Assembly: GCA_016936755.1 (NCBI GenBank)
Contig: JAFGXF010000045.1
Span: 22,696 to 86,695, forward strand
DNA length: 64,000 nucleotides
Source of the DNA: Anaerolineaceae bacterium
GTDB lineage: Bacteria > Chloroflexota > Anaerolineae > Anaerolineales > Anaerolineaceae
Direction of reading: 5' to 3'
Part shown: positions 1-12,306 of the stretch, in pieces
Layout of the letters: each line of letters begins with the position of its first letter
Position numbering within the stretch: position 1 is the first letter of the stretch
Notes under the pieces: model-generated
What the model saw: the letters and a program-made list of their open reading frames with translations, nothing else
What the model was told of the DNA's origin: nothing
The model's database searches: none
Made by a program: the position numbers and the translations under genes

Positions 1-1
1 G

Positions 2-1699
2 TTGACATCTCTGCCAGTTGTTGTATATCTGGTAAATGTTGCGCTTTTATATACCAATTTTTTACCCAATCTGAGCGATCTGAATTTATGGGATGAAGCC
101 GTCTATATCAATTCGGGGCGATTGCTGATTGAAGGGCAGATCCAGCAGTTTGCCAGCAGTCCGCTGGTATCGTTGCTGTATGGTGTTTTTTACCTGATTG
201 TCCAAAAAAGCCCATTCTGGATGTTGTTATCAGATGCCATTGGACGATTTGTGATTTTTACACTCTTTTATTGTGGCGCCTATCTGGTAGCCCGTGAGCT
301 TGGAAAGTTTGCCAGCCCGCTGATCATGTTGGGATTACTTACGGTTATGCCCCTGGTTGTGGAAATGTACAATTTCCCGAGTGATCCACTGTTTGCTGCA
401 TTGTCTGCATTCACTTTCTGGCAGGTACTGCGATTTTTCAACACACATCAGATCAAGCATATATGGCTTGCGTCCTTGATCCTGGGGCTGGCTGCTGCAA
501 CCCGTAATGACGGTCTGGTATTATTACCTGTTCTGGTTGTAGCGGGGTTGATACTCTACCTGCCTGAAAGACGATGGTGGCGGGTTGTTGTGGCCAGCGT
601 CACCCCATTTTTAATTATTGTCGGTGGATACATCCTATGTGTGGGTCTGGTTTCTGGTGATTTCAACCCGGGTATCATGGAGCGCACCTACTCAAATTTT
701 GAGGCTGGGCATGAAGCAATTAGCAGCAACCCAGGCAATACCAATGCTACGATTCAAGCCTATGTTGAAGCGCGGCGGGTATTTGGAACTCCCGAAGAAA
801 ATGGTTACTCTGTGATTGCTGCCATCAAGCGCAATCCAGATGTGTATGTGTCACGTTTGATGGCGATTATCAGGACATTCCCAACGATTTTAAATAATGC
901 ATATGGTATCAAGTACACGGTTGTTCTGCTGCTTCTTGCTGCCAGGGGAATGATTGTATTAATCAAAAAGAAGGAAATAAAACTCCTGTTGGTGATGGGA
1001 TTATGGGTAATCCCTTTGGCGATGGGATTCATTAATACAATTATCCGCCCGGGTTATTTACGCTTTCCGTTTTTCATTTTATATGCTCTTGCTGGTATTG
1101 GCCTATATGCGTTGGTAACGCATATCGATAAGTTACATGAAAAAATATGCTGGGTTTCAGTCTCCATTCTGATTTGTGTTGGCTCGCTAATCACATGGAA
1201 AACCGCCATTTTTTATGGTGTCTTCATATTTTTTCTGGGATTATTGGTTTCAATTTTCATCAATTGGCGATACCAGATGGAAAAATATCTCACTCCCATA
1301 CTTTTGCTGGTATTCCTTTGTGCGGGATTAATCCTGCATGGAAATTATCCCGGACCGAAGAAATGGCAGTTTGGAGTCAACGGTGATGAGGCCGCTTCAC
1401 TATTCATGTCAGAGTATCTACCCCGGGATGCCGTTGTGTTGGCTGGCACCCCGGCAGCAGTCTGGATGTCGCATCACGATTATGCAGGATTGAATTCTGC
1501 AGACCTGCCCACATTCGCTGACGATGTCGATTTTGCTCATTGGGCCTGTTTGAATTTTGATGCTATTTACATCGATCACAGCATATCACCCTATTTTTTA
1601 GAAATGATTCAAAATCGTATTGGAAAGGAATTTCAGCGTGTCTTTACTGCAGAAGAGGGGGATTACCAGGTTTTATTGACATCACTACAGGAACCGTAA
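2..1699 (+). CDS. Polytopic membrane glycosyltransferase, GT39/PMT-like (GT-C fold), probably 5'-truncated by the window edge
   Basis: Long ORF with many TM segments; early loop motif NLWDEAVY typical of GT-C enzymes; paralogous to the ORF at 4668-6401. Confidence 0.75.
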   Translation: MTSLPVVVYLVNVALLYTNFLPNLSDLNLWDEAVYINSGRLLIEGQIQQFASSPLVSLLYGVFYLIVQKSPFWMLLSDAIGRFVIFTLFYCGAYLVARELGKFASPLIMLGLLTVMPLVVEMYNFPSDPLFAALSAFTFWQVLRFFNTHQIKHIWLASLILGLAAATRNDGLVLLPVLVVAGLILYLPERRWWRVVVASVTPFLIIVGGYILCVGLVSGDFNPGIMERTYSNFEAGHEAISSNPGNTNATIQAYVEARRVFGTPEENGYSVIAAIKRNPDVYVSRLMAIIRTFPTILNNAYGIKYTVVLLLLAARGMIVLIKKKEIKLLLVMGLWVIPLAMGFINTIIRPGYLRFPFFILYALAGIGLYALVTHIDKLHEKICWVSVSILICVGSLITWKTAIFYGVFIFFLGLLVSIFINWRYQMEKYLTPILLLVFLCAGLILHGNYPGPKKWQFGVNGDEAASLFMSEYLPRDAVVLAGTPAAVWMSHHDYAGLNSADLPTFADDVDFAHWACLNFDAIYIDHSISPYFLEMIQNRIGKEFQRVFTAEEGDYQVLLTSLQEP

Positions 1700-1727
1700 A
1701 CCGGAAGCCGATGCTTTCTGATTAGAT

Positions 1728-3683
1728 ATGTTAATCCTCTTGCCTGTGGTCGTTTCAACTCTCTTGTACCTGATTTGTTTTGGTTTGTTAACCAAAAGAG
1801 AATCTGCAGGAGATGCTTTACGCTCATCAGTTATCTACACCATGATGGCAGTTTGTCTATTTACCTGCCTGATGATGGAAGGATTGAGTTTATTTTCTTT
1901 CATTACCCGGCCGGTGATTATTGCCATATGGAGTGTCATTCTCGTGGCAATGGTTACCCTGACATGGCGAAAGGGATATCAACAGGCTGTATTTGTTGAA
2001 TTGCGAAATTGGTGGAACAGTATCAAACTGGCACGCTATGAAAAGCCACTCAGTATATTCACCGCGTTTTACCTTGTTGTTTTATTTCTGATCGCACTTT
2101 TAGCTCCACCCAATAACAATGACTCATTACAATACCACATGGCGCGTGTCATCCACTGGATACTGAATCGCGACCTCAATTACTTTCCGGTCGCATATCT
2201 ACCACAATTGTTTAATCCACCCGGTTCGGAAACATTGTTGCTGAATATGTTCCTGCTGACTGGAAATGACCGGTTGGTTAATCTATTGCAGTGGTCAATG
2301 ATGGTCTGTTCAATAGCAGTTGTCTCCCTGGTTGTTAAAAAACTGGGAGCTGGTCGCCTGGGTCAATGGTTGTCGGTATTATTCCTGCTGTGTTTACCGG
2401 TTGGTATTCTTGAATCCACATCGACACAGAATGATTACGTCAGTGCTTTTTGGATCTTGTGCCTGGTTTATATGGTGGTGAAAGACCGCCAGCAGGTTTA
2501 CTCCAAAATCGATGTGCTTGCCTTGGGTGTTTTGGCAGGATTGGCGATGCTGGTGAAGGTTGCTGCTTATCCATATGTGGCAGTTATTTTGATATGGGCG
2601 ATATTCTCAAAATACAGACTAATAGGTATCAAACAGTCGATCATCCATTCATCTATCATTATCTCGATAATGTTGTTGCTCAACCTGCCTGGGTGGCTAA
2701 GAAGTCAACAGGCATTTGATAATCCGTTGGGCAATGCAGCTTTTATCGGCCGGCGAACGCCGAGTGTCTTAGTTCCGGCTGATTTGTTGATCAGCCCCAT
2801 TCAACATCTGGCTTTGAATATTGGTACACCCTTCGATGTTGTTAACGAGAAGGTGGGGAGTGCCATTATCTCGATGTGTGAAAAGCTGGGTGGATCGAAC
2901 TGCTCCACACCCGAGACCAGCGAGTGGGGTTTTCGGATCATTGGATTATCGAACCATGAAGATTCAGTTGGAAATTTATTGCACCTCTTTTTGGTATCAA
3001 TGGTTGTTGTCGCATTAATATTTACTAAGAAGAAACCCCCTGAGCTGAAATATCTTGTCATCTATACATTGACAATCTTTGCGGGTTTTCTCCTTTTCAG
3101 TTGGCTGGTAACATGGGGGGCATACTGGGGACGACTTCAACTTCCGTTATTCGTTTTAACAGCGCCCATTTTTGGTGTGGTTGTCGAGAAATGGAGAAAG
3201 CCGCTTGTCTGGAATCTGACAGCTCTGCTTTTGGTATGTGGTTTACCGTGGTTATTGATGAACCGAACACGTCCTATTATCTCCCATACCCCGGATATAA
3301 CGCTTGTTAAGAGCATCTTTGTTGAATCAAGGTATTCTCTTTTATTTGCCAACTACCCTGAGCTCCAAGACCAAATTGCGCATGTCACCAGTGAGGCAAT
3401 TGCCAGCAATTGTTCAAAGATATCATTAAAAATTGATTCGCGAGACCCCGAGTATTACTTTATGGCATATCTGGAACCCTGGAAAAATGATATTGAGATT
3501 GAATCAGTCCCCGGCGACCCGGAATTGAATCGATATAAAGATCCAGATTTTCATGCATGTGCTCAGATCTGTTCCATCTGTGGAAATGAACCAGGTTCCA
3601 ACGGATTGATCCTGGTTTATAAAGACAAGGCAATGACCTTATATCTATCACCCGAGTACTACGAGGAATATCAAGGCCGATGA
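1728..3683 (+). CDS. Polytopic membrane glycosyltransferase-like protein (GT-C family)
   Basis: 651 aa, multiple TM helices, motif [16 protein letters not shown]; overlaps the next GT2 gene by 4 nt. Confidence 0.65.
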   Translation: MLILLPVVVSTLLYLICFGLLTKRESAGDALRSSVIYTMMAVCLFTCLMMEGLSLFSFITRPVIIAIWSVILVAMVTLTWRKGYQQAVFVELRNWWNSIKLARYEKPLSIFTAFYLVVLFLIALLAPPNNNDSLQYHMARVIHWILNRDLNYFPVAYLPQLFNPPGSETLLLNMFLLTGNDRLVNLLQWSMMVCSIAVVSLVVKKLGAGRLGQWLSVLFLLCLPVGILESTSTQNDYVSAFWILCLVYMVVKDRQQVYSKIDVLALGVLAGLAMLVKVAAYPYVAVILIWAIFSKYRLIGIKQSIIHSSIIISIMLLLNLPGWLRSQQAFDNPLGNAAFIGRRTPSVLVPADLLISPIQHLALNIGTPFDVVNEKVGSAIISMCEKLGGSNCSTPETSEWGFRIIGLSNHEDSVGNLLHLFLVSMVVVALIFTKKKPPELKYLVIYTLTIFAGFLLFSWLVTWGAYWGRLQLPLFVLTAPIFGVVVEKWRKPLVWNLTALLLVCGLPWLLMNRTRPIISHTPDITLVKSIFVESRYSLLFANYPELQDQIAHVTSEAIASNCSKISLKIDSRDPEYYFMAYLEPWKNDIEIESVPGDPELNRYKDPDFHACAQICSICGNEPGSNGLILVYKDKAMTLYLSPEYYEEYQGR

Positions 3684-4681
3684 CTGATAAGTCAGCAGTT
3701 GTCTCAATCATAACGCCCTCATATAACCAGGCCAAATATCTGGAACAGACGATTCAATCTGTTTTATTTCAAAATTATCCAGAAATAGAGTATCTGATCG
3801 TGGATGGTGCATCTACAGATGGCAGTGTGGACATCATTCGAAAATACGAAGAAAGGATCTCTTATTGGGTAAGCGAAAAAGATCAGGGGCAGGCTGAGGC
3901 TATCAACAAGGGGTTAAAGCGCGCATCTGGCAAGTACGTTGCCTGGTTGAACTCTGATGATCTCTATTACCATCCAAGTGTGGTCACAGAAGCAGTATCC
4001 ATTCTGGAAGCTGACATGCGGCTCGGGATGGTATATGCCGATGGGGTGATGGTGGATGCACATGGACGGCTGTTGGATTGGCATCGTTATCCTCAGTATG
4101 GTTTACTCGACCTCCTGTCATTCAATGTGATCCTGCAGCCCACGGTTTTTATGCGTCGATCTGTTTTGGAAAAAGTTGGATTCCTCGACCCACATTATGA
4201 GTTGGTACTGGATCATGAGTTATGGATACGGCTGGCCACATATCATCCCATACGGCATGTGAATTCCTTTTGGGCTGTCGAGCGCACACACGAACAGGCT
4301 AAAACAATTGCGAGTGCGGCCAGATTTGTAGAAGAGGCGTTTGCCTGTATCGAGTCCAAGCAAGCAAGTGGACCATTGGTCAGGACAATAAAAGATAACC
4401 AGGCAAAGATATTTTCTGGGGTGCACGTCTTTTCGGGAAAGCGTTTGATAGATGCTGGATCTTTTAACACTGCCCTGAAGCATTTCCAGTCCGCCTGGAA
4501 ATATGATCCAGTGGCTGTAATAAAGATGTGGTATAAGGTGGTCCAGGCGGCAGGCGGTGCTCTTGGTTTGCGTGGATTGTTCTTTAGATACCGCGCGGCA
4601 CGTCGCAGAATCCAACACAACGATAGAAGACTGTATATCGACAAGTCTGGAATTCATTGGTCTTCGGATGAAAAAAGCTAG
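3680..4681 (+). CDS. Family 2 glycosyltransferase
   Basis: [36 protein letters not shown] motifs. Confidence 0.9.
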   Translation: MTDKSAVVSIITPSYNQAKYLEQTIQSVLFQNYPEIEYLIVDGASTDGSVDIIRKYEERISYWVSEKDQGQAEAINKGLKRASGKYVAWLNSDDLYYHPSVVTEAVSILEADMRLGMVYADGVMVDAHGRLLDWHRYPQYGLLDLLSFNVILQPTVFMRRSVLEKVGFLDPHYELVLDHELWIRLATYHPIRHVNSFWAVERTHEQAKTIASAARFVEEAFACIESKQASGPLVRTIKDNQAKIFSGVHVFSGKRLIDAGSFNTALKHFQSAWKYDPVAVIKMWYKVVQAAGGALGLRGLFFRYRAARRRIQHNDRRLYIDKSGIHWSSDEKS

Positions 4682-6401
4682 CATACCCCGAAATACGGCT
4701 TTGACGCTGGCAGCACTGGCTTTATTCTGTATAAGTTTGCTGCTCAACTGGTCATCATTCTTTCCCACCCTGTCGGAGATCAACCCCTGGGATGAGGCAG
4801 GCTATGTTAAATCAGGCCAAGAAATGCTGAGAGGGGATATGCCAAACTTTGCCGGCAGCCCACTCACAGCTGTCTTTTATGCTGTACTTAACGTAATTTT
4901 TGGTAACTCCCCTTACTGGCTGATTTATAGTGTCGCTTCCGGCAGGCTGATTGCATACACTTTGATCTGGTTAAGCGCTTTTTATATTAGTAAGCGTCTG
5001 CATCTGTATGCCTACCCCCTGATCATGCTTTGTATGCTTCTGGCGGCTCCGTTCTTTATAAAAATGCTGCGATTTCCCAGCGACCCAATTTTCCTGGCGT
5101 TTGCTGGTTTGGCATTAGCTGAGATGATCGATTACATACAGTCGTATCAATTCAGACGACTCGTGATGGCAGGACTTTTAATCACTCTGGCTGCCGCTGC
5201 CCGGAATGATGGATTGATCATCTTTTTAGTGGCATTGGTATGGCTGTTCGTATTTGTGGTAGTCAAAAAAATCAACGGGCGCGCAATTCTGGGGTTCATT
5301 ATTCCATTTATCGTATTGATTGGGGGATATGTATTGATTTATGGATTCCGCACCGGTGATTTTTCACTGGGTACAACCGAGCGTACCTATGATAATTTTG
5401 AGGCCGGACAGATCGCAGTATATAGCGGAGAAGAGGGTTTAAATGCTGCGATTGATGCCAAGCGAGAAGCCCGGCGACTGTTCGGCACCGCGGAAGAGAA
5501 CGATTATTCTGTGGTGAAAGCAATTCTTCGAAACCCTCAGGCTTATCAGCAACGTTTAGACCGGGTGATCCAGGAATTGCCAACCCAGATCATTAAAGCG
5601 TATAGCGGTAAATGGGTGGTGCTGTTAACCGTTTGGGCGGCTTGGGGCTTCATCAGCCTTTACCAGAAGCGTAAGTGGGCGTTGATTAGCCTGCTCACCT
5701 TATGGTGTATGCCATTCCTTTCCGGGTTTATTATAACGATCTTCCGCACAGGACACCTGCTTTTTCCCAGCCTGGTTGTGCTTTCATTTGGATCTGTTGG
5801 TTTATATGATTTTGCTTCACGGTTTGATAAAACACACATCCGCTGGATTGGTATGGGGGTCATGGTTGTATTACTTGGAATAGGAGCCATCACGTCGGAA
5901 TTGGTTGTTATCTATGCCGCTGGATTGTCTATGCTTGCCATGCTGGTGGCCTGGCTTGGATTCCGGTTCCTGCCAAAACGTTTCCAACAACCAGCGCTTC
6001 CGCTGTTGATGTTCTTGGTGGTTGGATTTATTTTGCATGGTCCTTTTACTGGTATTGCCAAGGCGTCTGTTGATCTACCACCGGAAGAACAAGCCTTGCT
6101 GACCATGGTTAAGGAGTTGCCCGTCGGAGCGCGTGTTTTAGCAGGTTCTCCAGGAGTTGTTTATGCTGCCAACATGACTTACATGGGACTATCCTCGACT
6201 GATGTTCCCATATTCTCCACGGTACAGGATTTCCAAAAGTGGTTAAACTCGCAAAACATTGAGGCGGTATATATCGATCAATCACTTACCATAGATAACT
6301 CTGCGTATTGGGTCCTGCTTCAAGAATTAGCATACTTATATAGGGTGGTCTATACTGACCCTTCGGGTATTATACAGGTATGGATATTGAGTGATCTATG
6401 A
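4668..6401 (+). CDS. Polytopic membrane glycosyltransferase, GT39/PMT-like; start at ATG 4668 preferred over the ORF-track start 4557
   Basis: [20 protein letters not shown] start overlaps the upstream gene by 14 nt; INPWDEAGY motif; paralogous to ORF 2-1699. Confidence 0.75.
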   Translation: MKKASIPRNTALTLAALALFCISLLLNWSSFFPTLSEINPWDEAGYVKSGQEMLRGDMPNFAGSPLTAVFYAVLNVIFGNSPYWLIYSVASGRLIAYTLIWLSAFYISKRLHLYAYPLIMLCMLLAAPFFIKMLRFPSDPIFLAFAGLALAEMIDYIQSYQFRRLVMAGLLITLAAAARNDGLIIFLVALVWLFVFVVVKKINGRAILGFIIPFIVLIGGYVLIYGFRTGDFSLGTTERTYDNFEAGQIAVYSGEEGLNAAIDAKREARRLFGTAEENDYSVVKAILRNPQAYQQRLDRVIQELPTQIIKAYSGKWVVLLTVWAAWGFISLYQKRKWALISLLTLWCMPFLSGFIITIFRTGHLLFPSLVVLSFGSVGLYDFASRFDKTHIRWIGMGVMVVLLGIGAITSELVVIYAAGLSMLAMLVAWLGFRFLPKRFQQPALPLLMFLVVGFILHGPFTGIAKASVDLPPEEQALLTMVKELPVGARVLAGSPGVVYAANMTYMGLSSTDVPIFSTVQDFQKWLNSQNIEAVYIDQSLTIDNSAYWVLLQELAYLYRVVYTDPSGIIQVWILSDL

Positions 6402-7204
6402 GAAAGGTTGGCAATATGCAACCGTTGGTATCGATTGTGACGCCATCACGTAACCAGGCACGTTTCCTGGAAGATACCATGAAATCAGTCATATCACAGG
6501 ATTATCCTCGCATCGAATACTTGGTAATTGACGGAAATTCAAGTGATGGAAGCAGGAAGATTATCCAAAAGTATCAGAAGGAGCTGACGTACTGGGTATC
6601 GGAACCTGATCAGGGACAGACGGATGCTATAAATAAGGGATTTTCCCATGCCAGCGGAGATATACTTGCCTGGTTAAACTCGGATGACGCATACCTGCCA
6701 GGTACTGTCACCCGGGCTGTAGATTATCTCAACACTCATCCCGAGGTTGGGATGGTTTATGGAGATGCCTTGTACATAGATGAATGTGGGCGGGTGATTG
6801 GGAAGTTCCCGGCGCGCCAGACCAATTACAATCGACTACGACAGGGATTTGTTCATATTCCACAACAATCGGCTTTCTTCCGGACCGCTTTATGGAAACA
6901 GGTTGGCCCACTTGATCCGGGATTTTATTTTGCCATGGATTATGACTTGTGGGTGCGCATCTCCCGCATTTCTACGATTGCATACCATCCTGAAACCTGG
7001 TCATTATTTCGCCTTCACCCAGATGCCAAGACAATTGAAGCGGATAATCGCTGTTGGCCAGAAATGATTAGAGTGCATCGAAGGGATGGCGGGAGTTGGG
7101 TGTCACTAATAATGGCAAAGTACATGCTCAGGCGTTTTCTGGCGCCCGTGATTAATTATCGTCGCAGGCGCATGATCTCAAAAGCGGCCCGCGATAGCAA
7201 ATGA
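6398..7204 (+). CDS. Family 2 glycosyltransferase
   Basis: VSIVTPSRNQARFLEDTMKSVI, DGNSSDGS, WLNSDD motifs; paralogous to 3680-4681. Confidence 0.9.
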   Translation: MRKVGNMQPLVSIVTPSRNQARFLEDTMKSVISQDYPRIEYLVIDGNSSDGSRKIIQKYQKELTYWVSEPDQGQTDAINKGFSHASGDILAWLNSDDAYLPGTVTRAVDYLNTHPEVGMVYGDALYIDECGRVIGKFPARQTNYNRLRQGFVHIPQQSAFFRTALWKQVGPLDPGFYFAMDYDLWVRISRISTIAYHPETWSLFRLHPDAKTIEADNRCWPEMIRVHRRDGGSWVSLIMAKYMLRRFLAPVINYRRRRMISKAARDSK

Positions 7205-7211
7205 TGCACCT

Positions 7212-7240
7212 TTGACGTGCATGTTTTCATCGGCTATACT
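7212..7240 (+). promoter_or_regulatory. Sigma70-type promoter TTGACG-N17-TATACT for the ALDH/CoA-transferase/hutU operon
   Basis: -35 at 7212-7217, -10 at 7235-7240, 17-nt spacer; followed by SD AGGAGG before ATG 7287. Confidence 0.75.
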
Positions 7241-7286
7241 ATATCCGGTGAGATAATCCAAAACTCAAGATTCAGGAGGTCAATTC

Positions 7287-8873
7287 ATGTCAGCTGGTTC
7301 ATCTTTTAAGCTTACTTACGCCACCATGTTCAATCCACCGGAGGAATTGCATACTCGTTTTTCTAACGCATTGGATAAGATCAAAGCAAACTTGGGAAAA
7401 GAACATGCCATGATCATTGATGGCAAGGATGTGCTTGCAAAGGAAAAATTCGAGGATCGATCTCCAGCCAATACCGATATCGTATTAGGAGTATTTCAAA
7501 AAGGCACAGCCGACGACGCCAATAAGGCGCTGGTCGCTGCACGCAAAGCGTTTCCCACGTGGAGTCATATGAAATGGCAGGAGCGTGTTGCGTTGGTACG
7601 ACGGGCGGCTGAGATCATGGACCGGCGTATCTATGAAATCAGCGCCGTGGTCTCCATGGAAGTGGGCAAGAATCGCATGGAGGCATTGGGCGATGTGGCA
7701 GAGACGGCTGACCTTATACGCTATTCCTGTGATCGGATGGAAGCCAACGATGGCTTTATTGCCAAGATGAGCAAAGACCCGTTGGTTGGTTTTAATGCGA
7801 CCAACACCTCGGTCCTGCGACCCTATGGCGTCTGGTTGGTTATCAGCCCATTTAATTTCCCATGCGCATTAACCGGTGGCCCTGCTGGCGCTGCACTTGT
7901 GACTGGCAACACGCTGGTTATGAAACCCGCCACTGATACTCCCTGGACGACCCGGTTGATCGCTGAATGTTTCCGCGAGGCAGGTCTGCCGGACGGAGTT
8001 TACAATTTCATCAGTGGGCCAGGTTCAACTCTCGGACAGGCGGCCATTGATAATCCGGAAGTGGATGGCATCACCTTTACCGGTTCATATGATGTGGGTA
8101 TGAAGATCTATCGTGATTTTGGTGGAGGTAAATGGGTTCGCCCTACGATTCTGGAGCTGGGTGGCAAGAACCCTGTAATCGTCTCGAAAAAAGCCAATCT
8201 CGAAGATGCGGCAGTCGGAATCACCCGTTCAGCATTTGGTTTACAGGGACAGAAATGTTCTGCTGCCTCTCGGGTTTATATTCAGGAAGATGTCTACGAT
8301 GAATTGGTGGCCAAGATCATCGACATGACCAGCAAGTTGGTCATCGGTGAACCAACTGACCGCAAGACCTACATGGGACCTGTGATTAATAAAAGTTCCT
8401 ACGCGGATTATCAAAAGTTTGTTGCCGAACTGTCCAAATCGGGTCGTATCCTGACGGGTGGAAAGATCTTGACGGACGGGGAATTCGCAAAGGGCTATTT
8501 CTGTTCCCCAACAATTGTTGTCGATCTGGATATCAATCATCCCCTATGGAAAACTGAAATGTTCCTGCCGATTGTCACAATTGCGAAGGTAAAGGATATG
8601 GAAACTGCCATGGTATATGCGAATGATGTGAGTTATGGCCTGACAGCGGGCTTCTATGGCAGCCAGAAAGAGGCTGACTGGTTCTTCGATAATATTGAAG
8701 CTGGTGTGACATATGCCAATCGACCACAAGGCGCCACAACCGGTGCCTGGCCGGGTTTCCAGCCATTTGGAGGTTGGAAGGGATCAGGCTCAAGCGGCAA
8801 GAATGGCGGCGGATTGTACTACTTGCCGTTATATATGCGTGAACAAATCCACACACTGATAAAACGCGCTTAA
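7287..8873 (+). CDS. Aldehyde dehydrogenase family protein, similar to L-glutamate gamma-semialdehyde (P5C) dehydrogenases
   Basis: SPFNFPCALTGGPAGAALVTGNTLVMKPA, LELGGKNP, GQKCSAASR catalytic Cys region. Confidence 0.85.
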   Translation: MSAGSSFKLTYATMFNPPEELHTRFSNALDKIKANLGKEHAMIIDGKDVLAKEKFEDRSPANTDIVLGVFQKGTADDANKALVAARKAFPTWSHMKWQERVALVRRAAEIMDRRIYEISAVVSMEVGKNRMEALGDVAETADLIRYSCDRMEANDGFIAKMSKDPLVGFNATNTSVLRPYGVWLVISPFNFPCALTGGPAGAALVTGNTLVMKPATDTPWTTRLIAECFREAGLPDGVYNFISGPGSTLGQAAIDNPEVDGITFTGSYDVGMKIYRDFGGGKWVRPTILELGGKNPVIVSKKANLEDAAVGITRSAFGLQGQKCSAASRVYIQEDVYDELVAKIIDMTSKLVIGEPTDRKTYMGPVINKSSYADYQKFVAELSKSGRILTGGKILTDGEFAKGYFCSPTIVVDLDINHPLWKTEMFLPIVTIAKVKDMETAMVYANDVSYGLTAGFYGSQKEADWFFDNIEAGVTYANRPQGATTGAWPGFQPFGGWKGSGSSGKNGGGLYYLPLYMREQIHTLIKRA

Positions 8874-8893
8874 ATTTGATGCGGTCAATTTGA

Positions 8894-9796
8894 ATGACCA
8901 AACTTACAACTTTATCCAAAGCGATTGAGGTTCATGTCCACGATGGCGATACGATTTATGCGGCTGGATTCACCCACCTTATTCCCTATGCAGCAGGGCA
9001 TGAAATAATTCGCCAGAAACGCAAGGATTTGATACTGGCCAGAGCCACTCCGGATTTGATCTATGATCAAATGGTTGCTGCTGGGTGTGCCCAGAAACTC
9101 ATCTTTTCATATATTGGAAATCCGGGAGTTGGCTCACTGCGCATTATTCGCTCAGAGATCGAATCTGGCCATATTGAGATTGAAGAATATTCGCATTTTT
9201 CGATGATCAGTCGATTGCAGGCTGGCGCCTCTGGTCTGCCATTCATCCCAATGAATCAGACAGCAGCTGAGGATCTGGAACATGCCAACCCTCAATACAA
9301 GCGAATCAAAGATCCCTATACAGGACAAGAAGTAGTGGTTGTGCCAGCATTGAATCCGGATGTGGCCATTGTCCATGTTCAGAGAGCTGACCAGAATGGA
9401 AATTCACAGATATGGGGTATTCTGGGTGAACAAAAAGAAGCTGCTTTTGCGGCCGACCGGGTCATCATAACCGCGGAAGAAATAGTGGATGAGGATATTA
9501 TTCGCTCCGATCCTAACCGGACCCTGATACCCGGATTCATTGTCGATGCCGTATGTCAGGTTCCTTATGCGGCGCATCCATCCTACACACAAGGGTATTA
9601 TGACCGGGACAATGCTTTTTACCTGGAGTGGGATAAAATCAGTGAGACCAAAGAGGGAATAAATAACTACCTGGACGAGTGGGTGTATGGTTTACCGGAC
9701 CGGCAAGCATATTGGCAAAAGCTGGGTACCGAGATGCACAAGAGACTAAAAGTGAAGGATCGTTTCAGTGCACCAGTTAACTATGGAGCTTATTGA
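8894..9796 (+). CDS. CoA-transferase subunit A (glutaconate CoA-transferase/IpdA-like)
   Basis: DGDTIYAAGFTH..., VVPALNPDVAIVHVQRADQNGN; paired with a subunit B ORF. Confidence 0.8.
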   Translation: MTKLTTLSKAIEVHVHDGDTIYAAGFTHLIPYAAGHEIIRQKRKDLILARATPDLIYDQMVAAGCAQKLIFSYIGNPGVGSLRIIRSEIESGHIEIEEYSHFSMISRLQAGASGLPFIPMNQTAAEDLEHANPQYKRIKDPYTGQEVVVVPALNPDVAIVHVQRADQNGNSQIWGILGEQKEAAFAADRVIITAEEIVDEDIIRSDPNRTLIPGFIVDAVCQVPYAAHPSYTQGYYDRDNAFYLEWDKISETKEGINNYLDEWVYGLPDRQAYWQKLGTEMHKRLKVKDRFSAPVNYGAY

Positions 9797-9799
9797 TCC

Positions 9800-10567
9800 A
9801 TGGAATATTCCTCTTCGGAGTTAATGACAGTCAACGCGGCACGTCTGTTGCGCGATGGCGACACGGTCTTTGTCGGTGTCGGTCTTCCCAACCTGGCATG
9901 CAATCTGGCCAGGCATACACATGCACCCAACTTGTTGATGATATACGAGGCTGGGGTGATTGGTGCCCGCCCGGAACGACTACCGCTTTCGATTGGTGAT
10001 CCAACACTGGTCAGTGGCGCTACAGCTGTCTGCAGCATGTATGATATTTTTACACTTTACCTTCAGAGGGGAAATGTGGATGTCGGTTTTTTGGGGGGCG
10101 CGCAGATCGATCAGTTCGGAAATATCAATGCAACAGTGATTGGTGATTACCAGCATCCCAAGGTAAGACTACCCGGTTCGGGTGGCTCAATGGAAATGGC
10201 TGCATGGGCGAACCGGTGTTATATCATCACGCCCCATCAAACGCGCCGTTTCCCAAAGAAGGTCGACTTTCGCACATCGGCAGGTTTTCTCGCTTCAAGG
10301 GCAGAACGCGTGAGCAAGGGAGTACGGGGAGGTGGTCCCCAGGCTGTGGTAACGGATCTGGGGTTGATGGAACCTGATGAAAATGGCGAGTTAATATTGA
10401 CTTCCCTGCACCCCGGGATAAGCGTGGATCAAGCGCGAAAAAACACCGGCTGGGAATTAAAAGTATCACCGCGGTGTAACGTAACGGAACCCCCCACTGC
10501 AAGTGAATTGCAAATATTGCGGGATGAGTTGGACCCAACAGGCATTTACATAAAGGACGGTAAGTAA
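9800..10567 (+). CDS. CoA-transferase subunit B (glutaconate CoA-transferase/IpdB-like)
   Basis: [30 protein letters not shown] (putative catalytic Glu), [14 protein letters not shown]. Confidence 0.8.
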   Translation: MEYSSSELMTVNAARLLRDGDTVFVGVGLPNLACNLARHTHAPNLLMIYEAGVIGARPERLPLSIGDPTLVSGATAVCSMYDIFTLYLQRGNVDVGFLGGAQIDQFGNINATVIGDYQHPKVRLPGSGGSMEMAAWANRCYIITPHQTRRFPKKVDFRTSAGFLASRAERVSKGVRGGGPQAVVTDLGLMEPDENGELILTSLHPGISVDQARKNTGWELKVSPRCNVTEPPTASELQILRDELDPTGIYIKDGK

Positions 10568-10590
10568 CCGCTCTCTTTATAAGAGGTGAC

Positions 10591-12243
10591 ATGGTGAACT
10601 CAAGAATGATGAAAGCCCCCCGCGGAAAGCATCTAACTTGTAAAACCTGGCAAACCGAAGCAGCATACCGGATGCTGCAGAATAACCTTGATCCAGAGGT
10701 GGCGGAAAAACCTGAGGACTTGGTGGTATACGGGGGGCAGGGGAAAGCCGCTCGAAACTGGGAAGCTTTGGATGCTATCTTGGAGACACTGCGGGAATTG
10801 GAAAGTGATGAAACCCTGCTGGTGCAATCAGGGAAACCAGTGGCGGTCTTTCAGACACACGAGAACGCACCGCGGGTATTAATCGCCAATTCAAACCTTG
10901 TTCCTCATTGGGCAACCCAGACTCACTTTGATGATCTGTCTGCCCGGGGGTTGATGATGTACGGGCAAATGACAGCAGGCTCCTGGATCTATATCGGTAC
11001 ACAGGGAATACTGCAGGGCACATTCGAAACACTGGCCGCATTGGCTGCAAAAAAAGGATGGGATTCACTTAAAGGTAAATTCGTGCTGACGGCTGGGCTT
11101 GGCGGAATGGGTGGTGCGCAACCCCTGGCAATCACGATGAATGAGGGTGTCGGTTTGATCGTGGAGGTCGATCCAGAACATGCATTACGCCGGCGCGACA
11201 TCGGCTATGTGGATGTAGTGGTGGATACCCTGGACGAGGCTATGGGGCTGGTGGAAGTAGCAAAGAGAGAGGCTGAACCCAGATCAATCGGTTTGGTCGG
11301 AAATGCAGCAGATATTTACCCTGAACTGGTCATGCGTGGTGTGATACCGGATGTGGTAACCGATCAGACACCGGCACATGACGTGTTAATGTATGTGCCT
11401 GCAGGTTTAAGCGTTAAACAAGCGAATGAGTTACGCAAAGGGGATCCTGAAACATATCAGAGAAGATCATTGGATTCAATTTCACATCATGTACAAGCCA
11501 TGCTTGAGTTTCAAAAGCGTGGCTCCGAAGTATTTGATTATGGAAATAATCTCAGGCAACGGGCTTATGATAATGGGATTGGTGCGGCATTCGATTTTCC
11601 CGGTTTCGTACCTGCTTACATTCGACCATTGTTCTGCCAGGGGAAGGGACCCTTCCGATGGGTGGCGTTATCTGGAGACCCGGAGGATATCTACCGCACG
11701 GATGAGGCGATCCTGAGGCTTTTCCCGGAAGATGAACATTTATCACGTTGGTTGAAAATGGCACATGAAAAAGTCCCATTTCAGGGATTACCCGCCCGCA
11801 TTTGCTGGTTGGGTTACGGCGAGCGTGCCAGGGCTGGATTGGAGTTTAACCGTCTTGTCGCAGATGGAATTGTTCAAGCCCCAATTGTTATCGGGCGCGA
11901 TCACTTGGACGCGGGATCGGTAGCATCTCCCAATCGGGAAACGGAAGGTATGCTGGATGGAAGTGATGCCATCAGCGATTGGCCGATCCTGAATGCAATG
12001 ATCAATGCAGTAAATGGTGCTACTTGGGTTTCATTTCACCATGGTGGTGGTGTGGGAATAGGATATAGCCAGCATGCCGGACAGGTGATTGTTGCAGACG
12101 GCACAGCAGAGGCAGCAAAAAGGCTTGAGCGTGTACTAACATGCGACCCCGGGCTGGGGGTTGCCCGGCATGTTGACGCCGGATATCCAGAGGCACTGGA
12201 ATGGGCCAGGCGGTATGATATAAAAATTCCCATGATGAAATAA
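10591..12243 (+). CDS. hutU: Urocanate hydratase
   Basis: [49 protein letters not shown] signatures. Confidence 0.93.
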   Translation: MVNSRMMKAPRGKHLTCKTWQTEAAYRMLQNNLDPEVAEKPEDLVVYGGQGKAARNWEALDAILETLRELESDETLLVQSGKPVAVFQTHENAPRVLIANSNLVPHWATQTHFDDLSARGLMMYGQMTAGSWIYIGTQGILQGTFETLAALAAKKGWDSLKGKFVLTAGLGGMGGAQPLAITMNEGVGLIVEVDPEHALRRRDIGYVDVVVDTLDEAMGLVEVAKREAEPRSIGLVGNAADIYPELVMRGVIPDVVTDQTPAHDVLMYVPAGLSVKQANELRKGDPETYQRRSLDSISHHVQAMLEFQKRGSEVFDYGNNLRQRAYDNGIGAAFDFPGFVPAYIRPLFCQGKGPFRWVALSGDPEDIYRTDEAILRLFPEDEHLSRWLKMAHEKVPFQGLPARICWLGYGERARAGLEFNRLVADGIVQAPIVIGRDHLDAGSVASPNRETEGMLDGSDAISDWPILNAMINAVNGATWVSFHHGGGVGIGYSQHAGQVIVADGTAEAAKRLERVLTCDPGLGVARHVDAGYPEALEWARRYDIKIPMMK

Positions 12244-12262
12244 TGAAGAAGCTGTAAAAATG

Positions 12263-12290
12263 AAAAGCCACCCATTCTTGGGTGGCTTTT
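12263..12290 (+). terminator. Intrinsic terminator after hutU (palindromic, may act in both directions)
   Basis: Perfect 12-bp stem AAAAGCCACCCA-TTCT-TGGGTGGCTTTT. Confidence 0.85.
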
Positions 12291-12306
12291 GTGGTTCATT
12301 AATTTC

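Noticed and set aside
4220-4783. Minus-strand ORFs opposite GT2/GT-C genes
   Set aside because: Shadow ORFs within well-supported glycosyltransferase genes
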